64,000 bases of DNA from Zhongshania aquimaris (GTDB lineage Bacteria; Pseudomonadota; Gammaproteobacteria; Pseudomonadales; Spongiibacteraceae): assembly GCF_019312595.1 (NCBI RefSeq), contig NZ_JAHWDQ010000001.1, forward strand, positions 124,001 through 188,000, written 5' to 3'. Every line of letters begins with the position of its first letter. Position 1 is the stretch's first letter. Made by a program: the position numbers and the translations under genes. This document shows, piece by piece, positions 16,995-26,799 of the stretch. The notes beneath the pieces were generated by a model. That model was given only the letters and a program-made list of their open reading frames with translations, made no database searches and was not told the origin of the DNA.

Positions 16995-17711
16995 TTACTC
17001 CTGAACCGTAGCCGCCATTTCATCGATATCGACGTGACGTACGTTGGCGCCTTTCACTAAATAAATAACATGCTCGGCAATATTCCGCGCGTGATCTCCG
17101 ACTCGTTCTAATGAACGCAAGGCCCACATCACTTGTAAAACAGAGGAAATCGTACGCGGGTCTTCAATCATATACGTCACCAAGCTGCGCATGGCGGTGC
17201 CGTATTCTAAATCGACTGCCTTATCTTCCTCAGCGACTTCCAAGGCTAAATCGATGTCAAGGCGCGCGAAGGAATCCAATGCGTTGCGCACCATGCCAGA
17301 CACATGATCGCCAATGTGTCGGATTTCCAAAACGCTGCGCGGCAAACCACCAAGCTCAGTGAGTTTTATAGCGCTGTCCGCAACCTTGCTGGCCTCATCG
17401 CCCATGCGTTCAAGATCGCTTAATATTTTACTGATCGATAATACCAGCCGTAAGTCACTTGCCGCCGGCTGACGACGCGCCAGAATGATGGTGCACTCTT
17501 CATCAATCGAGACTTCTAAATTATTAACGATTTTATCGCCCAGTTTTACGTCTGAGGCTAAGCCGGTATCCAAGTTCATAAACGCATTGGTGGCATCGGC
17601 AACCTGCTTTTCGACCAAGCCTCCCATTTCTAACATACGCGTTTTTATATCGTCCAGCTCAGTATTAAACTGCTGAGATATATGATGAGTATGCAAATTT
17701 TTTTCTTTCAT
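16995..17711 (-). CDS. phoU: Phosphate transport system regulator PhoU
   Basis: A 238-residue all-helical protein made of two three-helix PhoU repeats. Each repeat carries the metal-binding ExxxD-type motif (LSDLERMGDEASKVAD and LRSLERVGDHARNIAEH). It links Pst transport activity to PhoR and keeps PhoB silent when phosphate is plentiful. It is the last gene of the pst cluster. The ATG at 17711 is preferred because GGGAG lies eight bases upstream and it matches the usual N-terminus (MKEKNLHTHHISQQFN); an upstream start at 17738 is less likely. Confidence 0.96.
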   Translation of the reverse strand: MKEKNLHTHHISQQFNTELDDIKTRMLEMGGLVEKQVADATNAFMNLDTGLASDVKLGDKIVNNLEVSIDEECTIILARRQPAASDLRLVLSISKILSDLERMGDEASKVADSAIKLTELGGLPRSVLEIRHIGDHVSGMVRNALDSFARLDIDLALEVAEEDKAVDLEYGTAMRSLVTYMIEDPRTISSVLQVMWALRSLERVGDHARNIAEHVIYLVKGANVRHVDIDEMAATVQE

Positions 17712-17772
17712 TTTCAATCTCCCAAAATCTAATAGCAAACCTCAAGGCATTACCGAATGAGTCAGAACTGCC

Positions 17773-18615
17773 TTAACCATAGCGACCGGTAATATAATCT
17801 TCGGTTTGCTTGTTACTGGGGTTTGTAAAAAGAATATCCGTGTTATCAAACTCAATTAATTTGCCCATATACATAAACGCCGTATAGTCCGAAACACGCG
17901 CCGCTTGCTGCATATTATGAGTAACGATAACGATAGTATATTTGTCTTTCAGCTCGTAAATAAGTTCTTCTATTTTCAGCGTAGAAATAGGGTCAAGGGC
18001 CGATGCGGGCTCATCTAGCAATAGCACTTCTGGCTCTACCGCGATGGTACGAGCGATAACGAGGCGCTGTTGCTGCCCACCAGACATACCTAGCGCATTG
18101 TCGTGCAGACGATCTTTTACTTCGTCCCACAGTGCGGCACCGCGCAATGAGCGTTCAACCACTTCATCCAGTACCCGCTTTTTATTTATGCCTTGGATGC
18201 GCAAACCATACGCCACATTCTCATAAATAGATTTGGGGAAAGGGTTCGGCTTTTGGAACACCATACCAACGCGGCGGCGCAAGGTGGCAACATCTACCCG
18301 CTTGTCATAAATATTGGAACCATCTAAGGAAATTCCGCCATCGGTCCGACAAGTATCAACCAAGTCGTTCATGCGATTAAAACAGCGCAGTAACGTAGAC
18401 TTACCACAACCACTTGGCCCGATGAATGCCGTGACCTTTTTACGCGGAATGACCATATTCACATCAAATAAGGCCTGCTTCTCACCGTAATACAGATCCA
18501 GATTATTTACGGTCAAGGTGATGTCTTCATCGTGAATAGATTGTTCCACGCGATTACGTCCAAGCGACTCCATATTAATAGCGTGCGCCTTTACCGTTGA
18601 TTTGTCACTTGTCAT
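17773..18615 (-). CDS. pstB: Phosphate ABC transporter ATP-binding protein PstB
   Basis: ATPase of the high-affinity phosphate importer PstSCAB. It shows Walker [10 protein letters not shown], the Q-loop [15 protein letters not shown], the signature SGGQQQRL, Walker [14 protein letters not shown] and the H-loop [12 protein letters not shown]. From the ATG at 18615 it has 280 residues, close to the 277 of Pseudomonas PstB, with a similar N-terminus ([13 protein letters not shown]). A GTG at 18648 just after the pstA stop is the alternative start and would add eleven residues. It works with PstA and PstC directly upstream. Confidence 0.96.
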   Translation of the reverse strand: MTSDKSTVKAHAINMESLGRNRVEQSIHDEDITLTVNNLDLYYGEKQALFDVNMVIPRKKVTAFIGPSGCGKSTLLRCFNRMNDLVDTCRTDGGISLDGSNIYDKRVDVATLRRRVGMVFQKPNPFPKSIYENVAYGLRIQGINKKRVLDEVVERSLRGAALWDEVKDRLHDNALGMSGGQQQRLVIARTIAVEPEVLLLDEPASALDPISTLKIEELIYELKDKYTIVIVTHNMQQAARVSDYTAFMYMGKLIEFDNTDILFTNPSNKQTEDYITGRYG

Positions 18616-18650
18616 AAAACTCGCCGCCTTATCGTTCAGTTCATTCACGA

Positions 18651-20351
18651 TTACATTTCCAATGATTTGTATTTTTCGCGCAGATGATTACGCAAAGCCA
18701 CCGCACTTAAATTCAGCAAGGCGATGATAACAACCAACAGCAAGGCCGTGGCATAAACCAGGGGTCTCGCCGCTTCTACATTGGGGCTTTGGAATCCAAC
18801 ATCGTAAATATGAAAACCCAAATGCATAAATTTCTGATCTAAGTGGAAGTAAGGAAAATTGCCATCAACGGGCAGCGATGGCGCTAATTTAACAACCCCT
18901 ACCAGCATAAGTGGCGCCACTTCACCGGCCGCACGCGCAACCGCAAGTATCAAACCGGTCATCATTGCCGGGCTAGCCATCGGCAACACCACACGCCAAA
19001 GCGTTTCGGCTTTCGTCGCGCCCAACGCTAAGCTACCTTCACGCAAATTGCGAGGGATACGCGCCAAGCCCTCTTCCGTCGCCACGATAACAACCGGCAA
19101 CGTTAGCAGCGCCAAGGTCACTGATGCCCACAATAACCCCGGTGTGCCGAAGGTTGGCGCAGGCAATGCTTCAGCAAAAAGGGCTTTGTCCATCTCCGCA
19201 CCAAGGAAATAGATGAAGAAACCCAAACCAAACACACCGTAAACAATAGACGGTACACCAGCCAAATTATTTACTGCGATGCGCACGATACGAGTCATCA
19301 GGCCCTGTTTGGCGTATTCACGTAAATATACTGCCGCCACAACACCAAACGGCGTCACCAATACCGACATAATCAGCACCATAATGACGGTTCCAAAAAT
19401 GGCGGGGAAAATACCACCTTCGGTGTTGGCCTCCCTCGGCTCATCTGTTAAAAACTCACCAAATTTCGCAAAATAGAAGCCCACCTTCTGAATAAGATTC
19501 ATGTTATTAGGCTGATATGCTTTCACTACCGTCGAAATACGCTGCTCTTTAACTTGCCCCCCCGCCGTTTTCATCGTGAAGGTATCGCGGTGCCATTGTT
19601 TATAGAGATCAGCAAGCTGGCCCTGCAACACTTTATACTCAACATCTAACTCGGCGCGCTCGGCCGCGATATCTGCCTGCATTTGTTGGCGCCGGCTTTC
19701 ACTTACTGAGCTATCAAGTTCAAGACCACGCTCTTTCAAGCGCATTTTCTCAAGTCGATAATTAATTGCGCCAATGTCTTTCTTTTCTATTCTTTTAATT
19801 TCTTCGTGAATATTGTTTGCGCGCGCAATGCGCGCTTGAAATTCATCCCAGGCCTTGCCGTCGTCAATGCTAGCGACGACATTGCCCTGCTCTTTGACAT
19901 TTTGTAAATAGCCATAAAAATTCCCCCACTCAAGCCGTTCTATAACAACAGCATCAGCTGGGTAACTTATCTCAGACAAATAGCGCGTGATTACCCATTT
20001 AAAATCTGCACCAGTGACGTCACGATTACCTAACTTAACTAGTTGGCGATCAACAAATGCATCATCGGTGTCAATGTTAAAACCCGCACTCAGCAGCTGC
20101 TCTATAGGTACTGCTTCAGATTCCACCTGCTCAGCTAAAACCGGCGTAGCCTGCTCGCTGGGAAGTGTATATTGAGCCTGCATTACTGACGCGGGCCAAA
20201 AATGACCAAAACCACGAACAGCTAACAGCAAAAGCAAGCCGATAACAGCCAAGGTACTGACGGTTACCGCCGACGCATTGAGCCAAATCATAGGCTCGCC
20301 GCGCTTACACCACTCTATAAAGCCTTGCTTGTTATCATCGTGCAATGACAT
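18651..20351 (-). CDS. pstA: Phosphate ABC transporter permease PstA, enlarged form
   Basis: A 566-residue inner-membrane subunit of PstSCAB, about 270 residues longer than E. coli PstA. After an N-terminal membrane helix (about 24-45) comes a large extra, probably periplasmic domain (about 50-300) with a charged coiled-coil-like stretch ([27 protein letters not shown] region). The normal permease core follows, with the EAA loop [20 protein letters not shown]. This extended type is known from pseudomonads and marine gammaproteobacteria. It sits between pstC and pstB. Confidence 0.94.
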   Translation of the reverse strand: MSLHDDNKQGFIEWCKRGEPMIWLNASAVTVSTLAVIGLLLLLAVRGFGHFWPASVMQAQYTLPSEQATPVLAEQVESEAVPIEQLLSAGFNIDTDDAFVDRQLVKLGNRDVTGADFKWVITRYLSEISYPADAVVIERLEWGNFYGYLQNVKEQGNVVASIDDGKAWDEFQARIARANNIHEEIKRIEKKDIGAINYRLEKMRLKERGLELDSSVSESRRQQMQADIAAERAELDVEYKVLQGQLADLYKQWHRDTFTMKTAGGQVKEQRISTVVKAYQPNNMNLIQKVGFYFAKFGEFLTDEPREANTEGGIFPAIFGTVIMVLIMSVLVTPFGVVAAVYLREYAKQGLMTRIVRIAVNNLAGVPSIVYGVFGLGFFIYFLGAEMDKALFAEALPAPTFGTPGLLWASVTLALLTLPVVIVATEEGLARIPRNLREGSLALGATKAETLWRVVLPMASPAMMTGLILAVARAAGEVAPLMLVGVVKLAPSLPVDGNFPYFHLDQKFMHLGFHIYDVGFQSPNVEAARPLVYATALLLVVIIALLNLSAVALRNHLREKYKSLEM

Positions 20352-20405
20352 GACTTAACATCCCGTAATTCTTAGTCTGGCGCATCAGTAAATTCAGTAA
20401 ACACA

Positions 20406-22637
20406 TCATAGGTTTCCGTAGCGCATACGCAGGCGCTGACGCACGGTTTCGGCCACGGTATTCACTGCGAAAGTAAACATAAACAGCACAAAGGCCGCTA
20501 AAAACAGCACGCGATAGTGCGAGCTATCCACCTCGGTCTCACCGATCTCTACCGCGATATTCGCCGCTAAGGTACGCATACCCTCAAATATATTGGCATC
20601 CATAATGGGCGTATTTCCTGTGGCCATCAGGACAATCATCGTTTCGCCAACGGCGCGCCCCATACCAATCATTAGCGCCGAGAATATCCCTGGGCTGGCG
20701 GTGGGCATTACCACACCAACTAAGCTTTGCCACGGCGTTGCCCCCAAAGCTAGTGATCCATAGCTTAGATGTTTGGGTACAGAAAAAATGGCGTCTTCGG
20801 CGATCGAGAAAATGGTAGGGATAACCGCAAACCCCATGGCGATACCGACAACTAGGGCATTTCGCTGATCGAAGGACACACCGATATCATTTGTTAACCA
20901 CGACCGCATATCGCCATTAAAAAACCATCGCTCCATGGGGGCGCTCATCTCGACGCAGCCCATTACAACAAGGAGTACGACGGGCACAAGCAATAGCGAA
21001 TGCCAACCGTCAGGGACATGGCGCCGAAACGTAGATGGCAATTTCGACCACGACCAAGCGAATAACAAAATACCAACCGGAAGTAGCAGGAATAATGAAA
21101 AAACCGCCGGTAAATTTTTCTCAATGAACGGTGCCAACCAAAGTCCCGCTAAGAATCCAAGAATGACGGTTGGCAAGGCTTCCATTAACTCAATTAGCGG
21201 TTTGGTTTTTCTGCGCAGCGCGGGCGCCATAAAATAAGCGGTGTAAATAGCGCCGCATATCGCCAGCGGTGCAGCAATTAGCATGGCGTAGAAAGCGGCT
21301 TTTAAAGTTCCGAAAGCCAAGGGTGCAAAACTGTACTTCGGCTCAAAATCATTACTCGATGCCGACGACTGCCACACATAATCCGGTTCGGGGTAACTTT
21401 CATACCACACCTTGCTCCACAGGGCTGTCCATGACAACTCAGGGTGTTCATTGTGCAGGTCAAAACTGGCGAGTCCGCCATTGCTATTTTCTACTAATAT
21501 TTTATTTGCACGGGGTGAGATTGCCAGGGCACGCACACTGCCTACATCAAGATCTTTTCTCAGTAAACGGCGATGTGAGGTAGTGTAAAATAAATCTAAC
21601 TGGCCCTGTGGCGATATGCTTACAAACCCTTTTCGACGATGTTCCGTCACCAAAGCGGCGCTGCCACCATCGGGTATTTCAAAACTCCGAACCGGCTGTA
21701 ATTTATAACCAGATTCACGCTCTTTGTCGCGGACGACAAACCACTGCCCAACCGAACCGTGATCACTGGCGACTAATAGGGAAATGCCTCCCAGTAAAAA
21801 CCGCGCTTGGCTCAGCTTGCCGTTGTCGAATAAATACCCACGATCTGTAACGACCTGTTTGCGAAGATCAATTAAACGAAAACCGCCATCAGCGGCCAAT
21901 ACATAAAGCCATTGCTGGGCAGGACCAATTAAGACGCGACTGGGCACAATATCTAATTTAGGCAGCAATAGTTCTTCTTCACTGAGGGTGACTTCCTCAC
22001 TGAGAAAATCTTCCTCTTTCACCCAACGGCGGCCAAATAATGTTCCCTTGCTAATACCTATAATAATAAGCGCATCATCATTATCACTTATACCGAGCTG
22101 TTCAATCGGCATGTCTTCTGCCAGTAAAAACGCCTGCTCACCATAGGGGTAGCGTAACACCGGTGTAATAACGCGCTGATCATTGGGGTAGCTGGTTCGA
22201 TAATCATGTTTGGCAATGAGCACTTTTCCGTCGCTCAAACCCAAAGCAAATAAACGACTCTCCTCAGATTCAAGTGCAAAACTGAGAATTCCCGCTCCCT
22301 GCAATGGTAAATCTGAGGCTGACGACACGCTGCCGTCGCTGAGCTGGAAGAACTCTGCATAACCCTTAGAATCCAAACGGAAACCTATTTCCGCCTGCTC
22401 TTCCATAGCAAGATATAGGGCTGGCGATTCGCTAGCCGTTGCGAATTGCGAGTCCGCCTTTATAGACGCCGATTGAAACAGCGGCATAATTTCATATAGT
22501 AGATAGAAAAAGATAAGGAGGATGGCGAACAGCACACCGATGCCGCCAGCGGTGATCGTCGTCGTAGCGATTCCGTCTTTTACTTGTCGCCATTTACGGT
22601 AGGCGGAAGCGGTAGCTCGTACCTCAGATTGACTCAT
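20406..22637 (-). CDS. pstC: Phosphate ABC transporter permease PstC, enlarged form
   Basis: A 743-residue permease, more than twice the 319 residues of E. coli PstC. A first membrane helix (about 27-52) is followed by about 380 extra residues rich in beta strands, with recurring LxxxGxLxxF- and FDLHN-type turns that resemble a WD40-like or beta-propeller periplasmic domain. The C-terminal 300 residues are the standard PstC core with the EAA motif SLALGATPWQSLVGVVMPTASPG and GRAVGETMIVLMATG. The start ATG has AGAAGAA upstream. A Pho box lies 34 bp before the start, so transcription may begin here as well as at pstS. Confidence 0.94.
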   Translation of the reverse strand: MSQSEVRATASAYRKWRQVKDGIATTTITAGGIGVLFAILLIFFYLLYEIMPLFQSASIKADSQFATASESPALYLAMEEQAEIGFRLDSKGYAEFFQLSDGSVSSASDLPLQGAGILSFALESEESRLFALGLSDGKVLIAKHDYRTSYPNDQRVITPVLRYPYGEQAFLLAEDMPIEQLGISDNDDALIIIGISKGTLFGRRWVKEEDFLSEEVTLSEEELLLPKLDIVPSRVLIGPAQQWLYVLAADGGFRLIDLRKQVVTDRGYLFDNGKLSQARFLLGGISLLVASDHGSVGQWFVVRDKERESGYKLQPVRSFEIPDGGSAALVTEHRRKGFVSISPQGQLDLFYTTSHRRLLRKDLDVGSVRALAISPRANKILVENSNGGLASFDLHNEHPELSWTALWSKVWYESYPEPDYVWQSSASSNDFEPKYSFAPLAFGTLKAAFYAMLIAAPLAICGAIYTAYFMAPALRRKTKPLIELMEALPTVILGFLAGLWLAPFIEKNLPAVFSLFLLLPVGILLFAWSWSKLPSTFRRHVPDGWHSLLLVPVVLLVVMGCVEMSAPMERWFFNGDMRSWLTNDIGVSFDQRNALVVGIAMGFAVIPTIFSIAEDAIFSVPKHLSYGSLALGATPWQSLVGVVMPTASPGIFSALMIGMGRAVGETMIVLMATGNTPIMDANIFEGMRTLAANIAVEIGETEVDSSHYRVLFLAAFVLFMFTFAVNTVAETVRQRLRMRYGNL

Positions 22638-22670
22638 TTCTTCTAGCTCTCTGAAAACTCACAAACACAA

Positions 22671-22689
22671 TATGACACTTTTGTTACAG
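22671..22689 (-). promoter_or_regulatory. Probable Pho box in front of pstC
   Basis: On the minus strand the bases read CTGTAACAAAAGTGTCATA, close to the PhoB consensus of two CTGTCAT-like repeats separated by AAAA-type spacer. Its position downstream of the pstS terminator suggests that PhoB can start a separate pstC-pstA-pstB-phoU transcript. Confidence 0.65.
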
Positions 22690-22707
22690 TTTGATGACGG
22701 AGGCTTT

Positions 22708-22742
22708 TCAAAAAAAATGCCGCGGGTATTCCTACGGCATTT
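22708..22742 (-). terminator. Terminator/attenuator after pstS
   Basis: On the minus strand AAATGCCG pairs with CGGCATTT around a 12-base loop and is followed by a run of about seven T. It lies between pstS and pstC and would make PstS transcripts far more abundant than those for the membrane subunits. Confidence 0.85.
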
Positions 22743-22763
22743 ATGCTGATCACTCCATCATTG

Positions 22764-23732
22764 CTAGAGCGCCATCTTCGCCTTAATTTTCTCTACGACA
22801 CTCGCTGGGAGCGGTATATAGCCATCTTTTACGACGACTTCTTGACCTTGCTTAGACAGAACCAGTTTCAGGAACTCACGCTCCAAAGGAGCAAGTGGCT
22901 TATTCGGTGCTTTGTTTAAATAGACATACAAAAAACGAGACAGTGGATAGGTGCCAGATGTAGCATTTTCTGAATTCGCTTCGACAAACCCGCTCTTGTC
23001 ATCTTTCGCTAAGGGCACTGTGCGCACGCTAGAGGTTTTATAACCAATTCCAGAGTAACCGATGCCGTTAACTGATGTAGAAACCGATTGCACCACGGAA
23101 GCTGATCCTGGTTGCTCGTTCACACCATTTTTAAAATCACCCTTACACAGCGCAGCCTCTTTAAAGTACCCGTAGGTACCCGATACCGAGTTACGGCCGA
23201 ACATTTGAATATCGCGAGTCGCCCATGCGTCGCCCATCCCCAGTGCGCCCCAGGTCTCTACGTTATCGGGGTGACCACACTTATGCGTGCTAGAAAAAAC
23301 CGCATCTACCTGCGCCATGGTCATGCCTTCAATCGGATTATCTTTGTGTACAAAAACGGCTAAAGCATCTATCGCTACCGGAATGGCCATTGGTTTATAG
23401 CCGTACTTAATTTCAAACGCCTCAATTTCCTTGTCTTTCATTTTACGGCTCATAGGGCCAATGTTTGAGGTGCCTTCTGTCAAGGCTGGCGGCGCTGTAG
23501 ACGAGCCCGCAGCTTGGATTTGAATATTGACGTTGGGGTAGAAACGTTTGAAATCTTCGCCCCATAATGTCATCAAGTTGGCCAGCGTGTCTGAACCAAC
23601 GCTGGACAGGTTGCCCGAGACACCGGACGCACTTTGGTATGTCGGCAACGCCGAATCAACTTCAGTTGCGGCTATAGCCACTACTGAAGACAAGGCAACA
23701 ATGGATCCCGCCAAATACTGTTTAATGTTCAC
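22764..23732 (-). CDS. pstS: Phosphate-binding periplasmic protein PstS
   Basis: Captures phosphate in the periplasm and delivers it to PstC-PstA. The 322-residue protein starts with a signal peptide ([24 protein letters not shown], cut near AIA-AT). Phosphate-site segments typical of PstS follow: SVGSDTL near the start of the mature protein, GSSTAPPAL, and SRKM and SGTYGYF loops. I chose the GTG at 23732 because GGGAG and AGGG lie upstream and it gives a normal signal peptide; the alternative is a TTG at 23747. A Pho box and -10 lie just upstream, and a terminator follows. Confidence 0.95.
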   Translation of the reverse strand: MNIKQYLAGSIVALSSVVAIAATEVDSALPTYQSASGVSGNLSSVGSDTLANLMTLWGEDFKRFYPNVNIQIQAAGSSTAPPALTEGTSNIGPMSRKMKDKEIEAFEIKYGYKPMAIPVAIDALAVFVHKDNPIEGMTMAQVDAVFSSTHKCGHPDNVETWGALGMGDAWATRDIQMFGRNSVSGTYGYFKEAALCKGDFKNGVNEQPGSASVVQSVSTSVNGIGYSGIGYKTSSVRTVPLAKDDKSGFVEANSENATSGTYPLSRFLYVYLNKAPNKPLAPLEREFLKLVLSKQGQEVVVKDGYIPLPASVVEKIKAKMAL

Positions 23733-23774
23733 GCACCCTACTCCCAAACCAATTAATTACATCAACGCAGCCAC

Positions 23775-23806
23775 TTTATAGGGCAATTATGACAACTTTG
23801 TGACAG
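23775..23806 (-). promoter_or_regulatory. Pho box and -10 element of pstS
   Basis: On the minus strand the Pho box reads CTGTCACAAAGTTGTCATA (23788-23806), two CTGTCAT-like repeats 11 bp apart, and TATAAA follows at 23775-23780 as a -10 box. This is the arrangement of PhoB-activated promoters that lack a normal -35. Confidence 0.85.
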
Positions 23807-23827
23807 TCGCTAGGAATAGTGACGACT

Positions 23828-25129
23828 TTAAGCCGTCTTAATTTGAACCGCGGCGGAACGGGGAAATACACAGGTAAACACACTACCTTTTTCTGGCACA
23901 CTTCGAATCCGCAGCTCTGCCCGATGGCGAATTAAAACATGCTTAACAATGGCTAAGCCGAGGCCTGTACCGCCAGTGTCCAGCGAGCGACTTTGATCTA
24001 CGCGATAAAACCGCTCAGTCAATCGCGGTATATATTGGGGCTCTATTCCGATCCCCGTGTCTTCGACCTCGAAGTAAGCGTGGTCATCATCGCGGTACCA
24101 GCGCAGGGTTATGGTGTCGTTCTCTGCGGTATACCGAGCGGCATTGATCGCTAAATTAGAAAACGCACTGCGCAACTCATTGGCATTTCCGCGGATTGAA
24201 ATGGTATCGTCACATTCAATCACAATACGACGCGGGCCCTTTGCCGCTGAACCGCACTCCTCTCTAATCATCTCCATCAAAGACCGCAAGCTTAAAACGG
24301 TATCATCGCCGGCTTTGGGAATCGCCTCTAAGCGCGACAACAGCATAAGATCCTGAATAAGCATATGCATGCGACGTGATTGCTGAAGCATCTGGCTTAC
24401 TGCACGATCCCAGCGTGGGTTCTCGCCGCCGTGTTCTGAAAACGTTTCGAGGTAGCCATTTATCACGGTTAGCGGTGTGCGAAGTTCGTGGGAAACATTG
24501 GCAACAAAATCTTTGCGCATTTTTTCCAAGCGGTGGGTTCTGGTGACATCGCGGGCAAAAAGCAATCGATTGCGCTGGCCGAAGAAGTTCACACTAACGC
24601 TCAAGCTTAAACTGCCATTCACTGGCGATGTCATCTCAAGCGGTGACTGATAACGCTCCGCTTCAAAATAACGCAAAAAAGCCGGACTTCGAATTAGGTT
24701 AATCAGTTGCCGACCGGTGTCGTCTGACTGGCGTAAACCGAGTAAGTCGTGGGCTGAGGCATTACACCATTCAATATTACCCACCGGATCTAGCATCACA
24801 ACGGCATCTGACATCGATGCGAATGAAGAGTGAAGATAGTCGATCATCGCCTGTAGTTTAGCGTTATTCTGCGTGGTCTCACGCTGCATGTCATAAATGA
24901 CATCAAAAACCTGCCCCCACATTCCCGATGCCTCCGGAGGCGCTTTATCAACGCCGCTGTAAAGCCAATCTGACAAGTGCTGCAAGTTGCGTAGCAACCA
25001 AGCACAAACCAACAGCGCTGCAATAAATAAAGGCCACAAACCCAAATCAAAAATTGCACAAACAGCCGCTACCGCCGTCAGCAGCAGACCAATGCGCAAT
25101 AATTCCGTTTTCCAATTGTAATAGCGCAT
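23828..25129 (-). CDS. phoR: Phosphate regulon sensor histidine kinase PhoR
   Basis: Senses phosphate status through PstSCAB-PhoU and phosphorylates PhoB. The 433-residue protein has two N-terminal membrane helices (about 12-50), a short linker, a PAS domain (about 98-190), the dimerisation/phosphoacceptor box FVANVSHELRTPL with His214, and a catalytic ATPase domain with NLAINAARYT, DTGIGIEP and GGTGLGLAIVKHV boxes. The ATG at 25129 lies 13 bases after the phoB stop and aligns with E. coli PhoR; a GTG at 25156 overlapping phoB is possible. No clear ribosome site is visible for either, so coupling to phoB is likely. Confidence 0.95.
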   Translation of the reverse strand: MRYYNWKTELLRIGLLLTAVAAVCAIFDLGLWPLFIAALLVCAWLLRNLQHLSDWLYSGVDKAPPEASGMWGQVFDVIYDMQRETTQNNAKLQAMIDYLHSSFASMSDAVVMLDPVGNIEWCNASAHDLLGLRQSDDTGRQLINLIRSPAFLRYFEAERYQSPLEMTSPVNGSLSLSVSVNFFGQRNRLLFARDVTRTHRLEKMRKDFVANVSHELRTPLTVINGYLETFSEHGGENPRWDRAVSQMLQQSRRMHMLIQDLMLLSRLEAIPKAGDDTVLSLRSLMEMIREECGSAAKGPRRIVIECDDTISIRGNANELRSAFSNLAINAARYTAENDTITLRWYRDDDHAYFEVEDTGIGIEPQYIPRLTERFYRVDQSRSLDTGGTGLGLAIVKHVLIRHRAELRIRSVPEKGSVFTCVFPRSAAVQIKTA

Positions 25130-25142
25130 TAATTCATGTGCG

Positions 25143-25850
25143 CTATGCGCAAACACCTGTCGTCGAAAAACGATAACCGGTGCCGCGTACCGTCTGGATC
25201 AGCAAACCACAGTCTCGTTGATCAGTTTGCAGGGCTTTGCGGAGGCGACGAATATGCACGTCTACCGTGCGTTCTTCGACGTAGACATTGCTGCCCCAGA
25301 CTTGGTCAAGTAACTGACCACGGCTGTAGGCACGCTCTTGGTGGGTCATGAAAAACTTAAGTAGTTTAAATTCTGTCGGCCCCATGTCTAAGGGCTGAGT
25401 GTCGACAAAAACGCGATGACTGGCAGGATCCAATTTTAAACCGCCGACTTCAATGCTTTCTTCCTGCTCACGAGTAGTAGATCGGCGCATAATCGCCTTA
25501 ATTCGTGCCATAAGCTCACGGGAGGAGAAGGGTTTGGTAATGTAATCGTCTGCACCGACATCTAAGCCCTGTACACGATTATCTTCATCGTCTTTCGCCG
25601 TTAGCATGATAACGAGCAAGTCGCGGGTAAGCTCATCCCGGCGCAAGCGCCGCAACAACTCTATACCGCTTGTGACCGGCATCATCCAGTCTAGCAAGAC
25701 CAAATCAGGGCGCTGATCAACAATAATACCGTGAGCGTCCTGTGCATTGCTTGCCTCCAGGCACTCGTAGCCGGCAAGTTCCAGCCCAACGCGGATCATT
25801 TCCCGTATGGCGGCCTCGTCGTCAACAATCAGTATGGTGGTTGCAGTCAT
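25143..25850 (-). CDS. phoB: Phosphate regulon response regulator PhoB
   Basis: DNA-binding activator of the phosphate regulon. The 235-residue protein has a receiver domain (acidic pair VDDEA, phosphoacceptor Asp54 in LLDWMMP, Lys in [12 protein letters not shown]) and a C-terminal OmpR-type winged helix ([35 protein letters not shown]). The ATG at 25850 follows a purine-rich AAGGGTAGAGGG. A nearly perfect Pho box lies about 50 bp upstream, so phoB-phoR is autoregulated. The gene is the first of the phoB-phoR pair and sits beside the pst genes it controls. Confidence 0.97.
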   Translation of the reverse strand: MTATTILIVDDEAAIREMIRVGLELAGYECLEASNAQDAHGIIVDQRPDLVLLDWMMPVTSGIELLRRLRRDELTRDLLVIMLTAKDDEDNRVQGLDVGADDYITKPFSSRELMARIKAIMRRSTTREQEESIEVGGLKLDPASHRVFVDTQPLDMGPTEFKLLKFFMTHQERAYSRGQLLDQVWGSNVYVEERTVDVHIRRLRKALQTDQRDCGLLIQTVRGTGYRFSTTGVCA

Positions 25851-25900
25851 CCCTCTACCCTTTTTTAACAATATTTGTAAGCAGCATTAAAACGACATTT

Positions 25901-25919
25901 GGTGACAATTTTATGACAG
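25901..25919 (-). promoter_or_regulatory. Pho box of phoB-phoR
   Basis: On the minus strand the bases read CTGTCATAAAATTGTCACC, almost identical to the PhoB consensus. It lies about 50 bp before the phoB start and implies positive autoregulation. Confidence 0.88.
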
Positions 25920-25935
25920 TGCCCGTTTATCTAGA

Positions 25936-26790
25936 TTAATCAAACACTACCGTCTTATTCCCGAGCACTAGCACCCGGTCTTCTAAATGATTTCGCAACG
26001 CCCTCGCGAGCACCGACTTTTCGACATCTTTACCCAAGCGAACAAGGTCGTCCTTGCTGTAGCGATGCGACACACGAATAACATCTTGTTCGATTATGGG
26101 CCCTTCATCAAGGTGCTCAGTCACGTAATGGCTGGTTGCGCCAATCAGCTTCACACCTCGATCAAACGCTTTCTGGTAAGGGTTTGCGCCAATGAATGAC
26201 GGCAAAAAGCTATGGTGGATATTGATCATTCGCCCCGTGTAAGCTCGGCAAAATTCAGGTTGAATAATTTGCATATAGCGCGCGAGGACCACGCAATCTG
26301 CTTGATACTCACCAGTAAGTTCCATAATGCGCGCGTGTGCCGGCGCCTTGTTTTGAGGATCTATAGCGACGTATTCAAAGGGAATGCCGTGCCACTCCAC
26401 CATGCTACGCAAATTCTCGTGGTTAGAGATGACACAGGGAATGTCACAATCCAGCTCACCGCTATGCCAGCGGTGTAAAATATCTGCAATACAGTGCGAG
26501 GCATGACTCGCCAATATGACAACTTTGCGTTTTACCGACGAATCCACCAACTCCCAGCGCATACCGTATTCGTCTGCGATCGGGGCAAAAGCGGTGCGAA
26601 CAGCCTCCGCACCCATCTGCAGAGAATCGGCGCGGATTTCATTGCGCATAAAAAACCAATTATTCTCAGCATCAGCATGATAATTAGCCTCCGTAAGCCA
26701 GCCGCCCTGATCCGCTACAAACTGACTTACTCGCGCCACAATACCCACCCGATCTGGGCAACTGATTACCAATCGAAATGTATGTTCCAT
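25936..26790 (-). CDS. purU: Formyltetrahydrofolate deformylase
   Basis: Hydrolyses 10-formyl-tetrahydrofolate to formate and tetrahydrofolate, balancing one-carbon pools. The 284-residue protein has an N-terminal ACT regulatory domain (about 5-80, LVISCPDRVGIVARVSQFV) and a formyltransferase-like catalytic domain with NHENLR, the catalytic INIHHSFLPSFIGANPY (Asn-His) and GATSHYVTEHLDEGPIIEQD (Asp) segments. It lies nine bases downstream of qmcA on the same strand and may be read through from it. Confidence 0.95.
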   Translation of the reverse strand: MEHTFRLVISCPDRVGIVARVSQFVADQGGWLTEANYHADAENNWFFMRNEIRADSLQMGAEAVRTAFAPIADEYGMRWELVDSSVKRKVVILASHASHCIADILHRWHSGELDCDIPCVISNHENLRSMVEWHGIPFEYVAIDPQNKAPAHARIMELTGEYQADCVVLARYMQIIQPEFCRAYTGRMINIHHSFLPSFIGANPYQKAFDRGVKLIGATSHYVTEHLDEGPIIEQDVIRVSHRYSKDDLVRLGKDVEKSVLARALRNHLEDRVLVLGNKTVVFD

Positions 26791-26799
26791 TAAACGTGT

